Source: JBDTDV01 sp039922875
GTDB taxonomy: Bacteria; Actinomycetota; Actinomycetes; Actinomycetales; Microbacteriaceae
Assembly (NCBI GenBank): GCA_039922875.1
Contig: JBDTDV010000016.1
Location: 62,001 to 126,000 of the forward strand
DNA: 64,000 nt
Reading direction: 5' to 3'
Part shown: positions 50,948-59,648 of the stretch, piece by piece
How the letters are laid out: each line of letters opens with the position of its first letter
How positions within the stretch are numbered: position 1 is the stretch's first letter
Made by a program: the position numbers and the translations under genes
Notes under the pieces: model-generated
What the model was told of the DNA's origin: nothing
Seen by the model: the letters and a program-made list of their open reading frames with translations, nothing else
Database searches by the model: none

Positions 50948-52124
50948 CGCCGACCGTCTGTCTGCGCCAGCCGAACCGGTGACCGGGCAAGGACCATCCT
51001 TCGCGCGGATCTCTTTGGGGCGGATCTTCCAAGCCGAGTCGGCCAACTACATCATGCTGCTGGGCGTCACCTTGTTCATGGTGGTGTTCGGCCTCGTGAT
51101 GGTGTTGTCATCGTCGTCGGTCGACTCGTATCTGGATAGCGATGACTTTTTCTCGCGGTTCTGGCGGCAAGGGGCTTACGCGCTGGTCGGGGTGCCGCTG
51201 ATGCTGCTGGTATCGCGGTTACCCGCTGGCTTCTGGAAGCGGTTCGCCATTCCCATGCTGATCCTCACGAGCCTGGTCCAGGTGCTCGTGCTGGTCACCA
51301 ACCTCGGCGTGACCATCGGCGACAACCGGAACTGGATCAAGATCGGCAGTGTGACCGGCCAGCCATCCGAGGCGATCAAGATCGCGTTGGTGGTCTGGAT
51401 GGGCGTTCTGATCGCCAAAAAGCGCGACCACCTCGACGACTGGCGGCACGTGTTCCTGCCGGTCGTGGTCTTCGCGGGAATAGCGATCCTGCCGGTGGCG
51501 ATCGGCGGGGATCTCGGTACCACGGTGATCATGGCGATGATCGTGCTCGGCGCGCTCTTTTTCGCCGGCGTGCCGATTCGATTCCTGATCGTGGCCACCA
51601 TGCTCGGTGCCGGTTTGGCCATCGTCAAGGCGATGTCCAGCCAGAGCAGGATGAGCCGGGTGCAGGCTTTCTTCGAGGGGCACACCTCCACCGCGAGCGA
51701 CGGCTGGCAAATGCAGCACGGCTTTTTCGCCCTGGCCTCCGGCGGGGTATTCGGGGTCGGCCTTGGCAATTCCAAGGCCAAGTGGTCCTGGCTGCCGGCG
51801 GCGGACAACGATTTCATCTTCGCAATCATCGGGGAAGAGCTCGGGCTGATCGGCGCGATCATGGTCCTCGGGCTGTTCGTACTGCTGGCGCTGACCTTTC
51901 TAAGAATCATCCATGCCAGCAACGACCCGTTTCAGCGCGGTACGACCAGTGCCGTGATGGTCTGGATGATCGGGCAGGCGCTGGTGAACATCGGCGTCGT
52001 ACTCGGACTGATCCCGGTGCTGGGGGTTCCCCTGCCGCTGATCTCATCCGGTGGCACCGCTCTGGTCAGTTCGCTGATCGCGATCGGAATCGTGTTGTCC
52101 TTCGCCCGGGCCAGGGTGAAATAG
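50928..52124 (+). CDS. ftsW: septal peptidoglycan polymerase FtsW
   Basis: 398 residues from the ATG at 50928, set by AGGAGGTGA eight bases upstream. About ten membrane helices are present. SEDS motifs are GDNRNWIKIGSVTGQPSE, FLPVVVFAGIAILPVAIGGDLGT, the GVGLGNSKAKWSWLPAADND loop, FAIIGEELGLIG and GVPLPLISSGGTALV. The Asp in PAADND is the expected catalytic region. It polymerises lipid II into glycan at the septum together with FtsI. It abuts murG (TAGATG). Confidence 0.95.
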   Translation: MVNPPRSADRLSAPAEPVTGQGPSFARISLGRIFQAESANYIMLLGVTLFMVVFGLVMVLSSSSVDSYLDSDDFFSRFWRQGAYALVGVPLMLLVSRLPAGFWKRFAIPMLILTSLVQVLVLVTNLGVTIGDNRNWIKIGSVTGQPSEAIKIALVVWMGVLIAKKRDHLDDWRHVFLPVVVFAGIAILPVAIGGDLGTTVIMAMIVLGALFFAGVPIRFLIVATMLGAGLAIVKAMSSQSRMSRVQAFFEGHTSTASDGWQMQHGFFALASGGVFGVGLGNSKAKWSWLPAADNDFIFAIIGEELGLIGAIMVLGLFVLLALTFLRIIHASNDPFQRGTTSAVMVWMIGQALVNIGVVLGLIPVLGVPLPLISSGGTALVSSLIAIGIVLSFARARVK

Positions 52125-53195
52125 ATGACGACCTATCTTCTGGCCGGCGGCGGAACGGCCGGCCACGTGAATCCGCTCCTGGCGGTCGCAGACCGGCTGC
52201 GCGAACTCGACCCCACGGCGCAACTGCTGATCCTCGGCACCGCCGAGGGACTGGAAGCCCGGTTGGTGCCGGCCAGGGGATACGAGCTGCTGGTGATCGA
52301 AAAGTTGCCGTTCCCGCGCCGGCTGAACCGTCAGTCCGTCTCCTTCCTGCCCCGGCTGCGCCGTGCGATACGGGTGACGGCGGGAATCATTACCGATCGG
52401 TCGGTTGATGTGGTGGTCGGCTTCGGCGGGTACGCGTCGGCGCCGGCCTACCTGGCCGCTCGGAACACGAAGACTGCGCTGGTGCTGCACGAAGCGAATG
52501 CGAAGCCCGGCCTGGCAAACCGGCTGGGTAGCCGGATCAGCTCGCGCGTGGGCGTCGCCTTCGCGGGAACGCCACTTCGGCATGCGCGCTTCGTGGGGAT
52601 GCCGCTGCGCCGTGAGATCGAGACCCTCGATCCGGCGGCACGGCGCGACGAGGCGGTGACCTTCTTCGGCCTGGACCCGAATCGGCCGACAGTTCTGGTG
52701 ACCGGCGGCTCCCTTGGTGCGCGCCGGCTGAACGCGACGATCGCGGAATCCGTTCGCGCCATCATCGACACCGGCTACCAGGTGCTGCACATTCAGGGCG
52801 GCAACGCGGCGGTGGCTGATCAGCAGCTGGAGCACTACCGGCTGGTCGACTACTGCGACCGGATGGAGCTGGCCCTGGCCGTGGCTGATCTCGCAGTCTC
52901 TCGCGCCGGGGCGGCTACCGTGTGCGAGTTGTCGGCGCTGGGAATCCCTGCGGTGTATGTGCCGTACCCCGTCGGCAATGGGGAACAGCGCTTCAACGCC
53001 CGCGGCGTGGTCGAAGCGGGCGGCGCCCTGCTGGTCGAAGACGCGTCGTTCGTGCCCGACTGGGTACGCACGGAGCTGGTTCCGTTGTTGCGCGACAGCG
53101 CGCGGTTACGGGGAATGTCCCGGCGCGCCGCAAGCGTCGGCGTACGGGATGGCTCGGCGCGGATGGTGGAGCTGGTGCACAGCGCGCACTCGTAA
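52125..53195 (+). CDS. murG: lipid II synthase MurG
   Basis: 356 residues. The N-terminal GGGTAGHVNPLLAVADRL is the lipid-binding glycine loop; GFGGYASAPAYLAA and HEANAKPGLAN follow. The UDP-GlcNAc domain has TGGSLGARRLN and SRAGAATVCELSALGIPAVYVPYP. It transfers GlcNAc to lipid I at the cytosolic membrane face. It is followed by an unusual 114-base spacer with repeats before murC. Confidence 0.96.
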   Translation: MTTYLLAGGGTAGHVNPLLAVADRLRELDPTAQLLILGTAEGLEARLVPARGYELLVIEKLPFPRRLNRQSVSFLPRLRRAIRVTAGIITDRSVDVVVGFGGYASAPAYLAARNTKTALVLHEANAKPGLANRLGSRISSRVGVAFAGTPLRHARFVGMPLRREIETLDPAARRDEAVTFFGLDPNRPTVLVTGGSLGARRLNATIAESVRAIIDTGYQVLHIQGGNAAVADQQLEHYRLVDYCDRMELALAVADLAVSRAGAATVCELSALGIPAVYVPYPVGNGEQRFNARGVVEAGGALLVEDASFVPDWVRTELVPLLRDSARLRGMSRRAASVGVRDGSARMVELVHSAHS

Positions 53196-53202
53196 AACAG
53201 GC

Positions 53203-53286
53203 GCAGTGGCACACAACAGGCAGTGGCACACAACAGACTGTAGAAAGGAACAGACATACTGGGAGGTGCACGCGGCAGCGTGCACC
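53203..53286 (+). repeat. murG-murC spacer: tandem repeat plus hairpin
   Basis: GCAGTGGCACACAACAG occurs twice in tandem (53203-53219, 53220-53236). A perfect hairpin GGTGCACGC-GGCA-GCGTGCACC follows at 53265-53286, 23 bases before the murC start. It lacks a T run, so it is not a typical terminator. It may regulate murC translation or mark a promoter insertion. Confidence 0.75.
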
Positions 53287-53309
53287 GCGAGAAGAAAGAG
53301 GCGTACTGC

Positions 53310-54737
53310 GTGATCAAACCGGACCCGTCGCAGCCGATTCCAGAGGAACTGGGCACCGTGCATTTCGTCGGCATCGGCGGCGCCGGAATGAGCGGAATCG
53401 CCCGGTTGTTCCTCGCCGCTGGACACCGGGTCACCGGCTCGGATGTGCGCGAATCCGACAATATCACCGCGTTGCGCGCACTCGGGGCGCGGGTGACGAT
53501 CGGGCATGACGCGGCGAATCTGGCCGACGCCGAAACGGTGGTCGTGACCTCCGCGCTGTGGCCGGACAATCCGGAATATCTGCGTGCCAAGGCCAACGGT
53601 ATCCCGGTGTTGCACCGCTCACAGGCGCTGAATTGGCTGATCGACCAGCGCCGCCTTGTCGCGGTGGCCGGGGCGCACGGCAAGACCACCTCGACCGGGA
53701 TGATCGTCACCGGACTGCTCGGACTCGGTGCTGACCCGAGCTTCGTCAACGGCGGGGTGATCCAGCCACTCGGCACGAGCGCGCAGGCCGGCTCCGGAGA
53801 GGTTTTTGTCGTCGAGGCTGATGAATCCGACGGCTCGTTTCTGCTGTACGACACCGCAATCGCGCTGGTCACCAACGTCGATCCTGACCATCTGGACCAC
53901 TACGGGTCCCTGGAGGCGTTCGAGGAGGCCTTCGTCACGTTCGCCGGCAAGGCGGGCGAGCTGGTCGTCGTCTCCTCTGACGATCCAGGGGCCAAGCGGA
54001 TGACGGCGCAACTGAACGCCTCGGAGTCGAACCTCCCGAAATCTCCGCACCCGAAAATCGTGACCTTTGGCGAGGATGCCGGGGCGCAGATCCGTGTGCA
54101 CTCCATCACCACCCATGGACCGGTTTCGTTCGTGCTGCGCTATCGCGGGACCGATTATCCCGCGACCTTGCGCATTCCAGGCCGGCACAACGCGATCAAC
54201 GCGGCCGGAGCGTTCGGCGTGCTGGTCGGGCTGGGTTTCGAACCGGCGGGGGCGTTGGCTGCGATCGCCGATTTTGGCGGTACGGATCGACGGTTCCAAT
54301 TGCACGGCACCGTCGGCGGAGTCAGTGTGTACGACGATTACGCACACCACCCGACCGAGGTCGCTGCAGCCTTGGCCGCGGCCCGCACGGTCGTCGGCGA
54401 CGGCCGGATCATTGCCGTGCACCAGCCGCACCTGTACTCCAGGACACGGCTGTTCGCCCAGGAATTCGCACAGACCCTTGAGCGGTACGCCGACGAGACC
54501 GTGGTTCTCGACGTCTACGGCGCCAGGGAGGACCCCGAGCCAGGCGTCACCGGCGAACTGGTTTCGTCGCGATTCGCGGACCCTTCGCATGTGGCCTTCA
54601 TCTCCGACTGGCAGACCGCAGCGGAGCACACCGCCCGGATCGCACGGCCCGGGGATTTTGTGATCACCCTCGGCTGCGGCGATGTGTACCGCATCGTGCC
54701 GCAATTGCTGGATTCCCTGCGGCGCGCTCAAGGGTGA
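53310..54737 (+). CDS. murC: UDP-MurNAc L-alanine ligase MurC
   Basis: 475 residues from the GTG at 53310, with AAGAAAGAGG upstream; an in-frame GTG at 53280 lies inside the hairpin. The N-terminal motif HFVGIGGAGMSGIARLFL, ATP loop GAHGKT (121-126), EADESDGSFLLY, NVDPDHLDHYG, GRHNAINAAGAFGV and DDYAHHPTEVAA are all MurC-specific. It adds the first amino acid of the stem peptide: usually L-Ala, but Gly in many bacteria with group B peptidoglycan. Confidence 0.96.
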   Translation: MIKPDPSQPIPEELGTVHFVGIGGAGMSGIARLFLAAGHRVTGSDVRESDNITALRALGARVTIGHDAANLADAETVVVTSALWPDNPEYLRAKANGIPVLHRSQALNWLIDQRRLVAVAGAHGKTTSTGMIVTGLLGLGADPSFVNGGVIQPLGTSAQAGSGEVFVVEADESDGSFLLYDTAIALVTNVDPDHLDHYGSLEAFEEAFVTFAGKAGELVVVSSDDPGAKRMTAQLNASESNLPKSPHPKIVTFGEDAGAQIRVHSITTHGPVSFVLRYRGTDYPATLRIPGRHNAINAAGAFGVLVGLGFEPAGALAAIADFGGTDRRFQLHGTVGGVSVYDDYAHHPTEVAAALAAARTVVGDGRIIAVHQPHLYSRTRLFAQEFAQTLERYADETVVLDVYGAREDPEPGVTGELVSSRFADPSHVAFISDWQTAAEHTARIARPGDFVITLGCGDVYRIVPQLLDSLRRAQG

Positions 54738-54747
54738 GGTCTGCGGC

Positions 54748-55710
54748 ATGAAACGGCCACAGGCTACCCGCGGACCCGATAACATCCAGGACCGTGCCCG
54801 GACTCCGATCGAACCCTCGACCGAGGCTCGCGGGATGGATGCAATCACCCAACCCATTGTTTTGCCCGACAGCGCCCCGGAGCCGCACCGCAGATCGGAC
54901 CCCGGGCTGACCCAGCCCGCGCCGGTACCGAGCCGGGGAAGGTCCGCGGCAGCGGCCCTGCGTCGGGCTGCGCGACAGCGGCGCAGATTCGAGCGAACCG
55001 AAGTGCGCCGGTTCACCAGGCGATCCCGGCGACGACGGACGGCCTGGCTGTCCAGCCTGGTCGCCCTGGCAACCGTGTTGGTGCTCGTGGTGGCCGTTGC
55101 ACTCTCGCCGTTGATGGCGCTGCGCACTATCCGAGTCGAGGGAACAAATCGGCTGGATGCCAAAGCGGTTACCGCATCGCTGGATGGCCAGCTGGGTCGG
55201 CCGCTGCCACTGATCGATTTCGGCGCGGTACGGCACCAACTGGCCGGGTTCCCGCTGATCCGCAGCTACACCGTGGAGAGTCATCCGCCCGGCACCATGA
55301 TCGTGCGGATTCGTGAACGGCAACCGATCGGGTTCGTCGAACGCGGTGCGGGTTTCGCCCTACTCGACCCCGCGGGGGTGACCGTCGCCGTTAGTAGCGA
55401 ACCGCCGGTCGGCTATCCGAAAATCCACGCGGCCGGCGCAACCGCCGCGCCATCCAGCGCCAGCTTTGCTGCCGCGGCCGCCGTCCTGGCGGCTTTGCCG
55501 GCAGACTTTCTCGGCCAGGTCGCCGAGGCGACCGCCTCCACCAAGGATGATGTCTCTCTCGTGCTTACCGGGGGACAGGACGTGATCTGGGGCGGCCCGG
55601 GTCAGGCGCAGTTGAAGGCCACTGTGCTGAGCAAACTGATTGCGGCTACCCAAGGCCAAGGGGTGACCAGATACGACGTCTCATCGCCGACCAGCGCCGT
55701 CGTCTACTGA
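54748..55710 (+). CDS. ftsQ: divisome protein FtsQ/DivIB
   Basis: 320 residues from the ATG at 54748, with AAGGGTGAGG upstream; the gap to murC is ten bases. A Pro/Arg-rich cytoplasmic N-terminus (about 100 residues, RRAARQRRRFERTEVRRFTRR) precedes one membrane helix (LSSLVALATVLVLVVAVAL). The POTRA domain follows (LMALRTIRVEGTNRLDAKAV), then the FtsQ domain (RSYTVESHPPGTMIVRIRERQPIGFVER). It scaffolds FtsL/FtsB and activates septal synthesis. Confidence 0.93.
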   Translation: MKRPQATRGPDNIQDRARTPIEPSTEARGMDAITQPIVLPDSAPEPHRRSDPGLTQPAPVPSRGRSAAAALRRAARQRRRFERTEVRRFTRRSRRRRTAWLSSLVALATVLVLVVAVALSPLMALRTIRVEGTNRLDAKAVTASLDGQLGRPLPLIDFGAVRHQLAGFPLIRSYTVESHPPGTMIVRIRERQPIGFVERGAGFALLDPAGVTVAVSSEPPVGYPKIHAAGATAAPSSASFAAAAAVLAALPADFLGQVAEATASTKDDVSLVLTGGQDVIWGGPGQAQLKATVLSKLIAATQGQGVTRYDVSSPTSAVVY

Positions 55711-55907
55711 CCCGCGCCGTGTTTGCCGACCCGGGGCTCCCAACCCGCCGGGTCTGACTTCACGCCAATCTGCGACCATGTTTCGCGACACGCGGGCAGC
55801 GTGCCGATCCCGGACTGCACCGGCACCTAACGTCGGATTAAGAATTGCATACTGAGCATAACTTTAAACCTCGAGTAGAGGTTTAAGGTTCCCAGCGGAG
55901 GCTGAAC
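55711..55907 (+). promoter_or_regulatory. ftsZ upstream region with AT-rich palindrome
   Basis: 197 non-coding bases. At 55860-55890 the arms AACTTTAAACCTC and GAGGTTTAAGGTT pair over 13 positions (one G-T wobble) around the loop GAGTA, seven bases before the ribosome site GGAGG. The stretch from about 55835 to 55890 is AT-rich in a GC-rich setting, as expected of the separate ftsZ promoter. The palindrome could be an operator (for example for the FtsR-like MerR) or an RNA hairpin. Confidence 0.6.
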
Positions 55908-57122
55908 GTGACATCAAATCAGAACTACCTTGCCGTAATCAAGGTCGTCGGAATCGGCGGCGGAGGAGTTAACGCCGTCAACCGAATGATCGAACTCGGG
56001 CTGCGCGGAGTCGAGTTCATCGCTATCAATACCGACGCTCAGGCGCTCTTGATGAGCGACGCCGATGTGAAGCTCGACGTCGGGCGTGAGATCACCCGGG
56101 GCTTGGGCGCAGGAGCCGACCCGGAGGTGGGTCGCCGTGCCGCCGAGGACCACGCTGAAGAGATCGAGGAGGCTCTCGCAGGGGCCGATATGGTCTTCGT
56201 CACCGCGGGGGAGGGTGGCGGCACCGGTACCGGTGGAGCTCCGGTGGTGGCTCGGATCGCCAAATCCATCGGTGCCCTCACCATCGGTGTGGTGACAAAG
56301 CCGTTCGGGTTCGAGGGGAAGCGCCGGTCGGAACAGGCCGAACTCGGTGTGGCGACCCTCAAGAACGAGGTCGACACGCTCATCGTCGTTCCCAACGACC
56401 GGCTGCTGGAGATCAGCGATCGAGGCATCAGCATGCTCGAAGCGTTCTCCACGGCGGATCAGGTTCTTCTGGCCGGCGTGCAGGGCATCACCGACCTGAT
56501 CACCACGCCCGGCTTGATCAATCTCGACTTCGCCGATGTGAAATCCGTCATGCAGGGCGCAGGCTCCGCGCTGATGGGCATCGGCTCCTCGCGCGGCGCC
56601 GACCGCTCCATCAAGGCGGCGGAGCTTGCGGTTGCATCCCCGCTGCTGGAGGCTAGCATCGATGGTGCCCGTGGGGTGTTGTTGTCCATCCAGGGCGGCT
56701 CGAACCTCGGCATCTTCGAGATCAACGACGCGGCGCGGCTGGTTCAAGAGGCCGTGCATCCGGAGGCGAACATCATCTTCGGTGCCGTCATCGATGACAC
56801 GCTGGGTGACGAGGTGCGGGTCACCGTGATCGCGGCCGGCTTCGACGGCGGAGAGCCCTCGCATGTCAGCGCCGCTACCGAAGCCGACGGCCGACGAGGT
56901 GGTCTCAGCGCTGGCCTGTTGACCCACGCAGTCGGTGGTGGCGTTGCTGTGGCGGAGCGAATCGACACCGAACTCGACGGTGTCGAGGCGCGTGCCGATG
57001 ACGCCGGGCCGGCAACAAATGCCTGGGCCGGCGACTCGGCAATTCTGGCTGGCGCCGCGCCGGTCGACCCCTCGTTCCAGGACGAAAACGACGATTTGGA
57101 CATCCCGGATTTCCTGAAGTGA
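55908..57122 (+). CDS. ftsZ: cell division GTPase FtsZ
   Basis: 404 residues, GTG start after GCGGAGG. The tubulin-like GTPase core begins AVIKVVGIGGGGVNAVNRMI, with the signature GEGGGTGTGGAPVV (about 101-114), the T7 loop LINLDFADVKSVM and VRVTVIAAGFD. A variable linker (about 330-390) leads to the C-terminal peptide DDLDIPDFLK, which binds partners such as SepF or FtsW. It assembles the division ring. Its stop overlaps the next gene by four bases. Confidence 0.98.
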   Translation: MTSNQNYLAVIKVVGIGGGGVNAVNRMIELGLRGVEFIAINTDAQALLMSDADVKLDVGREITRGLGAGADPEVGRRAAEDHAEEIEEALAGADMVFVTAGEGGGTGTGGAPVVARIAKSIGALTIGVVTKPFGFEGKRRSEQAELGVATLKNEVDTLIVVPNDRLLEISDRGISMLEAFSTADQVLLAGVQGITDLITTPGLINLDFADVKSVMQGAGSALMGIGSSRGADRSIKAAELAVASPLLEASIDGARGVLLSIQGGSNLGIFEINDAARLVQEAVHPEANIIFGAVIDDTLGDEVRVTVIAAGFDGGEPSHVSAATEADGRRGGLSAGLLTHAVGGGVAVAERIDTELDGVEARADDAGPATNAWAGDSAILAGAAPVDPSFQDENDDLDIPDFLK

Positions 57123-57820
57123 GTGCATCCCGGACATCGGCCGAAGAGATGGACGGGCTCGAAACCCGCCTGGCGGCGGTTCGCGCCGGAGTGCGCGATG
57201 CTGCTCGCGCAGCCGGACGGGATCCGGGGTCGATCCGGATGATTGTCGTCACCAAATTCCATCCGGCGCAGCTGGTGCGACGATTGGTCGAGCTCGGAGT
57301 GCATGACTTCGGAGAGAGCAGGCATCAGGAGGCTCAGCCGAAGATTCAACAGCTCGCGGAGCTCGACCTCACCTGGCACTTCATCGGTCAGCTTCAGCGC
57401 AAGAAGGCCAAGGCGGTGGCGGCGTACTCCGACGTGATTCATTCGGTGGACCGTGAGTCGTTGGTAACCGCCCTGGAGTCCAGTGCCCGGACCATCGATG
57501 CATTCATCCAGGTGAACCTGACGGCCGACCCGGACCGTGGCGGCGTCCCACTGGCCGAGCTGGAGCCGTTGGCGACCCGAGTGCTGGCGGCCGACCGGAT
57601 CAACCTTCTCGGCGTGATGGCGGTCGCACCGCTGGGTGAAGAGCCCCGGAGGGCATTCGCCCGGTTGAGGGCGGCCTCGGAACGCGTTCGGAGGTTGTCT
57701 GCGACATCCGACGCGATTTCGGCCGGGATGTCGCAGGATTATCCGCAGGCGATCGCCGAAGGGGCGACACACCTACGAATTGGCAGCGCAATCACCGGCA
57801 ATCGGCCGCCCGGCCGTTAA
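57119..57820 (+). CDS. YggS/PLPBP pyridoxal-phosphate homeostasis protein
   Basis: 233 residues. PLP lysine K46 is in MIVVTKFHPA; DFGESRHQEAQPKIQQL, WHFIGQLQRKKAK, DVIHSVDRESL, LLGVMAVAP and LRIGSAITG are family blocks. The protein binds PLP as a single TIM barrel without known catalysis and balances vitamin B6 and amino acid pools. In most relatives a pgeF (YfiH) gene lies between ftsZ and yggS; here it is missing and yggS overlaps ftsZ directly. Confidence 0.93.
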   Translation: MSASRTSAEEMDGLETRLAAVRAGVRDAARAAGRDPGSIRMIVVTKFHPAQLVRRLVELGVHDFGESRHQEAQPKIQQLAELDLTWHFIGQLQRKKAKAVAAYSDVIHSVDRESLVTALESSARTIDAFIQVNLTADPDRGGVPLAELEPLATRVLAADRINLLGVMAVAPLGEEPRRAFARLRAASERVRRLSATSDAISAGMSQDYPQAIAEGATHLRIGSAITGNRPPGR

Positions 57821-57886
57821 TCTCGTTGTAGCGGCTGCTGCGCGGCCCGGCAGGTTCCGACTGAAACGTTCGACACGGAGGAAGAA

Positions 57887-58372
57887 ATGACCAACCCGCT
57901 CAAGAAGACGATGGTCTACCTTGGTCTGGCCGACGAGGAACTTGATTATCAGGATGAGGCGACGCCGGCAGCCCCCGTGCATCCTGCCCACCCGGCGCCG
58001 GTTCCGGCGCCATCGGCGACCGCGGGGCGTGCTCCGGTAACTCCGTTGCGCAAAGCCGCATCGGCTCGAAATGTGACGGTTCAGGAAATGAATGAGATTC
58101 TCACGGTCCACCCTCGCCAATACCGCGACGCGCAACTGATCGCCGAGTCGTTCCGCGAGGGCGTCCCGGTGATCATCAACCTGTCTCAAATGAGCGAAGC
58201 GGACGCTAAACGCTTGATCGACTTTGCCAGCGGACTCTCGCAGGGTCTGTACGGAAAAATCGAGCGGGTCACGAGCAAGGTCTTCCTGCTCTCCCCGTCG
58301 CACGTGGTCGTCTCCGGTGATAACTCCAGCCGCGAGGCCGAGGCGGAAAGCTCGTTTTTCGCGCAGGCGTAA
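57887..58372 (+). CDS. sepF: cell division protein SepF
   Basis: 161 residues. The N-terminus MTNPLKKTMVYLGLADEE is an amphipathic membrane-binding helix. A Pro/Ala linker follows, then the SepF core EILTVHPRQYRDAQLIAESFREGVPVIINLSQMSEADAKRLIDFASGL and KVFLLSPSHV. SepF anchors FtsZ to the membrane in actinobacteria. The usual next genes (yggT, divIVA/wag31) are absent; the next gene is on the opposite strand. Confidence 0.95.
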   Translation: MTNPLKKTMVYLGLADEELDYQDEATPAAPVHPAHPAPVPAPSATAGRAPVTPLRKAASARNVTVQEMNEILTVHPRQYRDAQLIAESFREGVPVIINLSQMSEADAKRLIDFASGLSQGLYGKIERVTSKVFLLSPSHVVVSGDNSSREAEAESSFFAQA

Positions 58373-58390
58373 CCCGTAGTGCCGAGGCAA

Positions 58391-59482
58391 TCAGGGTAGG
58401 TCATGCCGGCGGTAGCGCCCGATGACGCCGGCCCTGATGAGCTTGTCGAGCAAGCCGGCGCCGTCCGGGGCATAGACCCATGGCGCACCGGCGACGTGGG
58501 ACCGACGCTCGGCCGGGGTGCCGCGTCCGGCCAGGACAGCCTCGCCCGGTGAAAGCTGCCGGATCGCCACCGCGGCGATGGCTTCCGGATGCCGCTGCGC
58601 GAACGCACCGTAGATCTCCTCGTCGTGTTGCCCGTCGTCGCCGACCAGGAGCCAGCGGAATCCGGGGAACTCCTGAGCCAGCCGCTCCAGGGATTCCTCT
58701 TTGTGGGCCCGACCGCTGCGAAACCAGCGATCGTGGGTCGGACCCCAATCGGTCAACAAAAGTGGCCCGGCCGGGAACAGATTTCGGGACAGAAACCGGG
58801 TCAGGGTCGGCGCGACGTTCCAGGCCCCCGTGGAGAGATAGATCACCGGTACCCCGTGACGGGTGCTGGCCAGCCGCTCCAAGAACACCGCCATCCCCGG
58901 CGTTGGCACCCGAGCGTGCTCGTTTCGCACGAAGGTGTTCCAGGCGGCCAGCAGCGGCCGTGGGATAGCCGTCACCATGACGGTGTCGTCCACGTCGGAG
59001 ACGACACCGAAGCCGGTCTCCGGATCGACGATGAAGACTGGGGCTTCCGAGACAACCGTCGAATCGTCTGGCTGAAGCGTGATGGTGTGCCAGCCGGGGG
59101 ACAGGTTCACCTCGACAGTCGTGTCGATCACCCCGCCCCGATCAGCCTGGACGTGATGCGATGTGCCGTCCACCTGCACCGCGACCCGCGCGCTCTTGCC
59201 CGGGACACTGGTGAAACTGCGCCAACCGCGGATGCTTTCCTCCCGCTTGTGGAATTTGCGCTCGGCCCTAGACCCGGGTTTCGCTGCTTTGGTAAGAACT
59301 ACCCGGCCGAGCACCCGCAACCAGGTCGTTGACCCGTAGCCGGTGTATGGCACCACGGTGGACACGGCGCCGTGCTTTCGAGCCCGCTTCTCGCGGAACT
59401 CGTGGAACGCATCCTCAATTCGAGCCGCACGATGGACCACCTCGCGTCCGCCCTTGGGGGACGGTGTGCGGGACTTGGCCAT
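58391..59482 (-). CDS. App1-family phosphatase (DUF2183)
   Basis: 363 residues. The HAD-type motif D163-V-D165-D-T167 in GVVSDVDDTVMVTAIPRPLLAAWNTF, then VIYLSTGAWNVAPTLTRFL, LTDWGPTHDRWFRSGRAHK and WLLVGDDGQHDEEIY, match the App1/DUF2183 family. The yeast member is a phosphatidate phosphatase. A beta-rich N-terminal domain (about 90-150) precedes the catalytic part. The bacterial substrate is unknown. Its stop lies 18 bases from the sepF stop. Confidence 0.9.
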   Translation of the reverse strand: MAKSRTPSPKGGREVVHRAARIEDAFHEFREKRARKHGAVSTVVPYTGYGSTTWLRVLGRVVLTKAAKPGSRAERKFHKREESIRGWRSFTSVPGKSARVAVQVDGTSHHVQADRGGVIDTTVEVNLSPGWHTITLQPDDSTVVSEAPVFIVDPETGFGVVSDVDDTVMVTAIPRPLLAAWNTFVRNEHARVPTPGMAVFLERLASTRHGVPVIYLSTGAWNVAPTLTRFLSRNLFPAGPLLLTDWGPTHDRWFRSGRAHKEESLERLAQEFPGFRWLLVGDDGQHDEEIYGAFAQRHPEAIAAVAIRQLSPGEAVLAGRGTPAERRSHVAGAPWVYAPDGAGLLDKLIRAGVIGRYRRHDLP

Positions 59483-59566
59483 TGACTCAGTCTGTCACGC
59501 CCACCAAGGCGGGTGGAAAGAGGGGTTCGGTCGCGGCCGGAATCGGACTACGGTGTCCCCGTAATG

Positions 59567-59586
59567 GGTCTAGACCAAACGGTCTT
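59567..59586. promoter_or_regulatory. TetR-type operator
   Basis: The palindrome GGTCTAGACC (59567-59576) overlaps a second inverted repeat AGACC-AAAC-GGTCT (59572-59585). It lies 63-82 bases before the adjacent TetR gene and in the divergent gap to the App1 gene. Spacing and form fit TetR-family autoregulatory operators. Confidence 0.6.
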
Positions 59587-59648
59587 GGAATCGAATCCGC
59601 CGTAGCAGACTGCGCGCATTCTTCCCGCTCGTCCAGAAGGAGCCAGCC

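Noticed and set aside
53265..53286. Hairpin before murC as a transcription terminator
   Set aside because: No T run on the plus strand, and termination there would separate essential murC from the cluster without a clear new promoter.
53619..55163. Minus-strand frame across murC-ftsQ
   Set aside because: Crosses two firmly assigned genes and has no family features.
55914..57137. Minus-strand frame covering ftsZ
   Set aside because: Mirror frame of ftsZ; no ribosome site and no domain.
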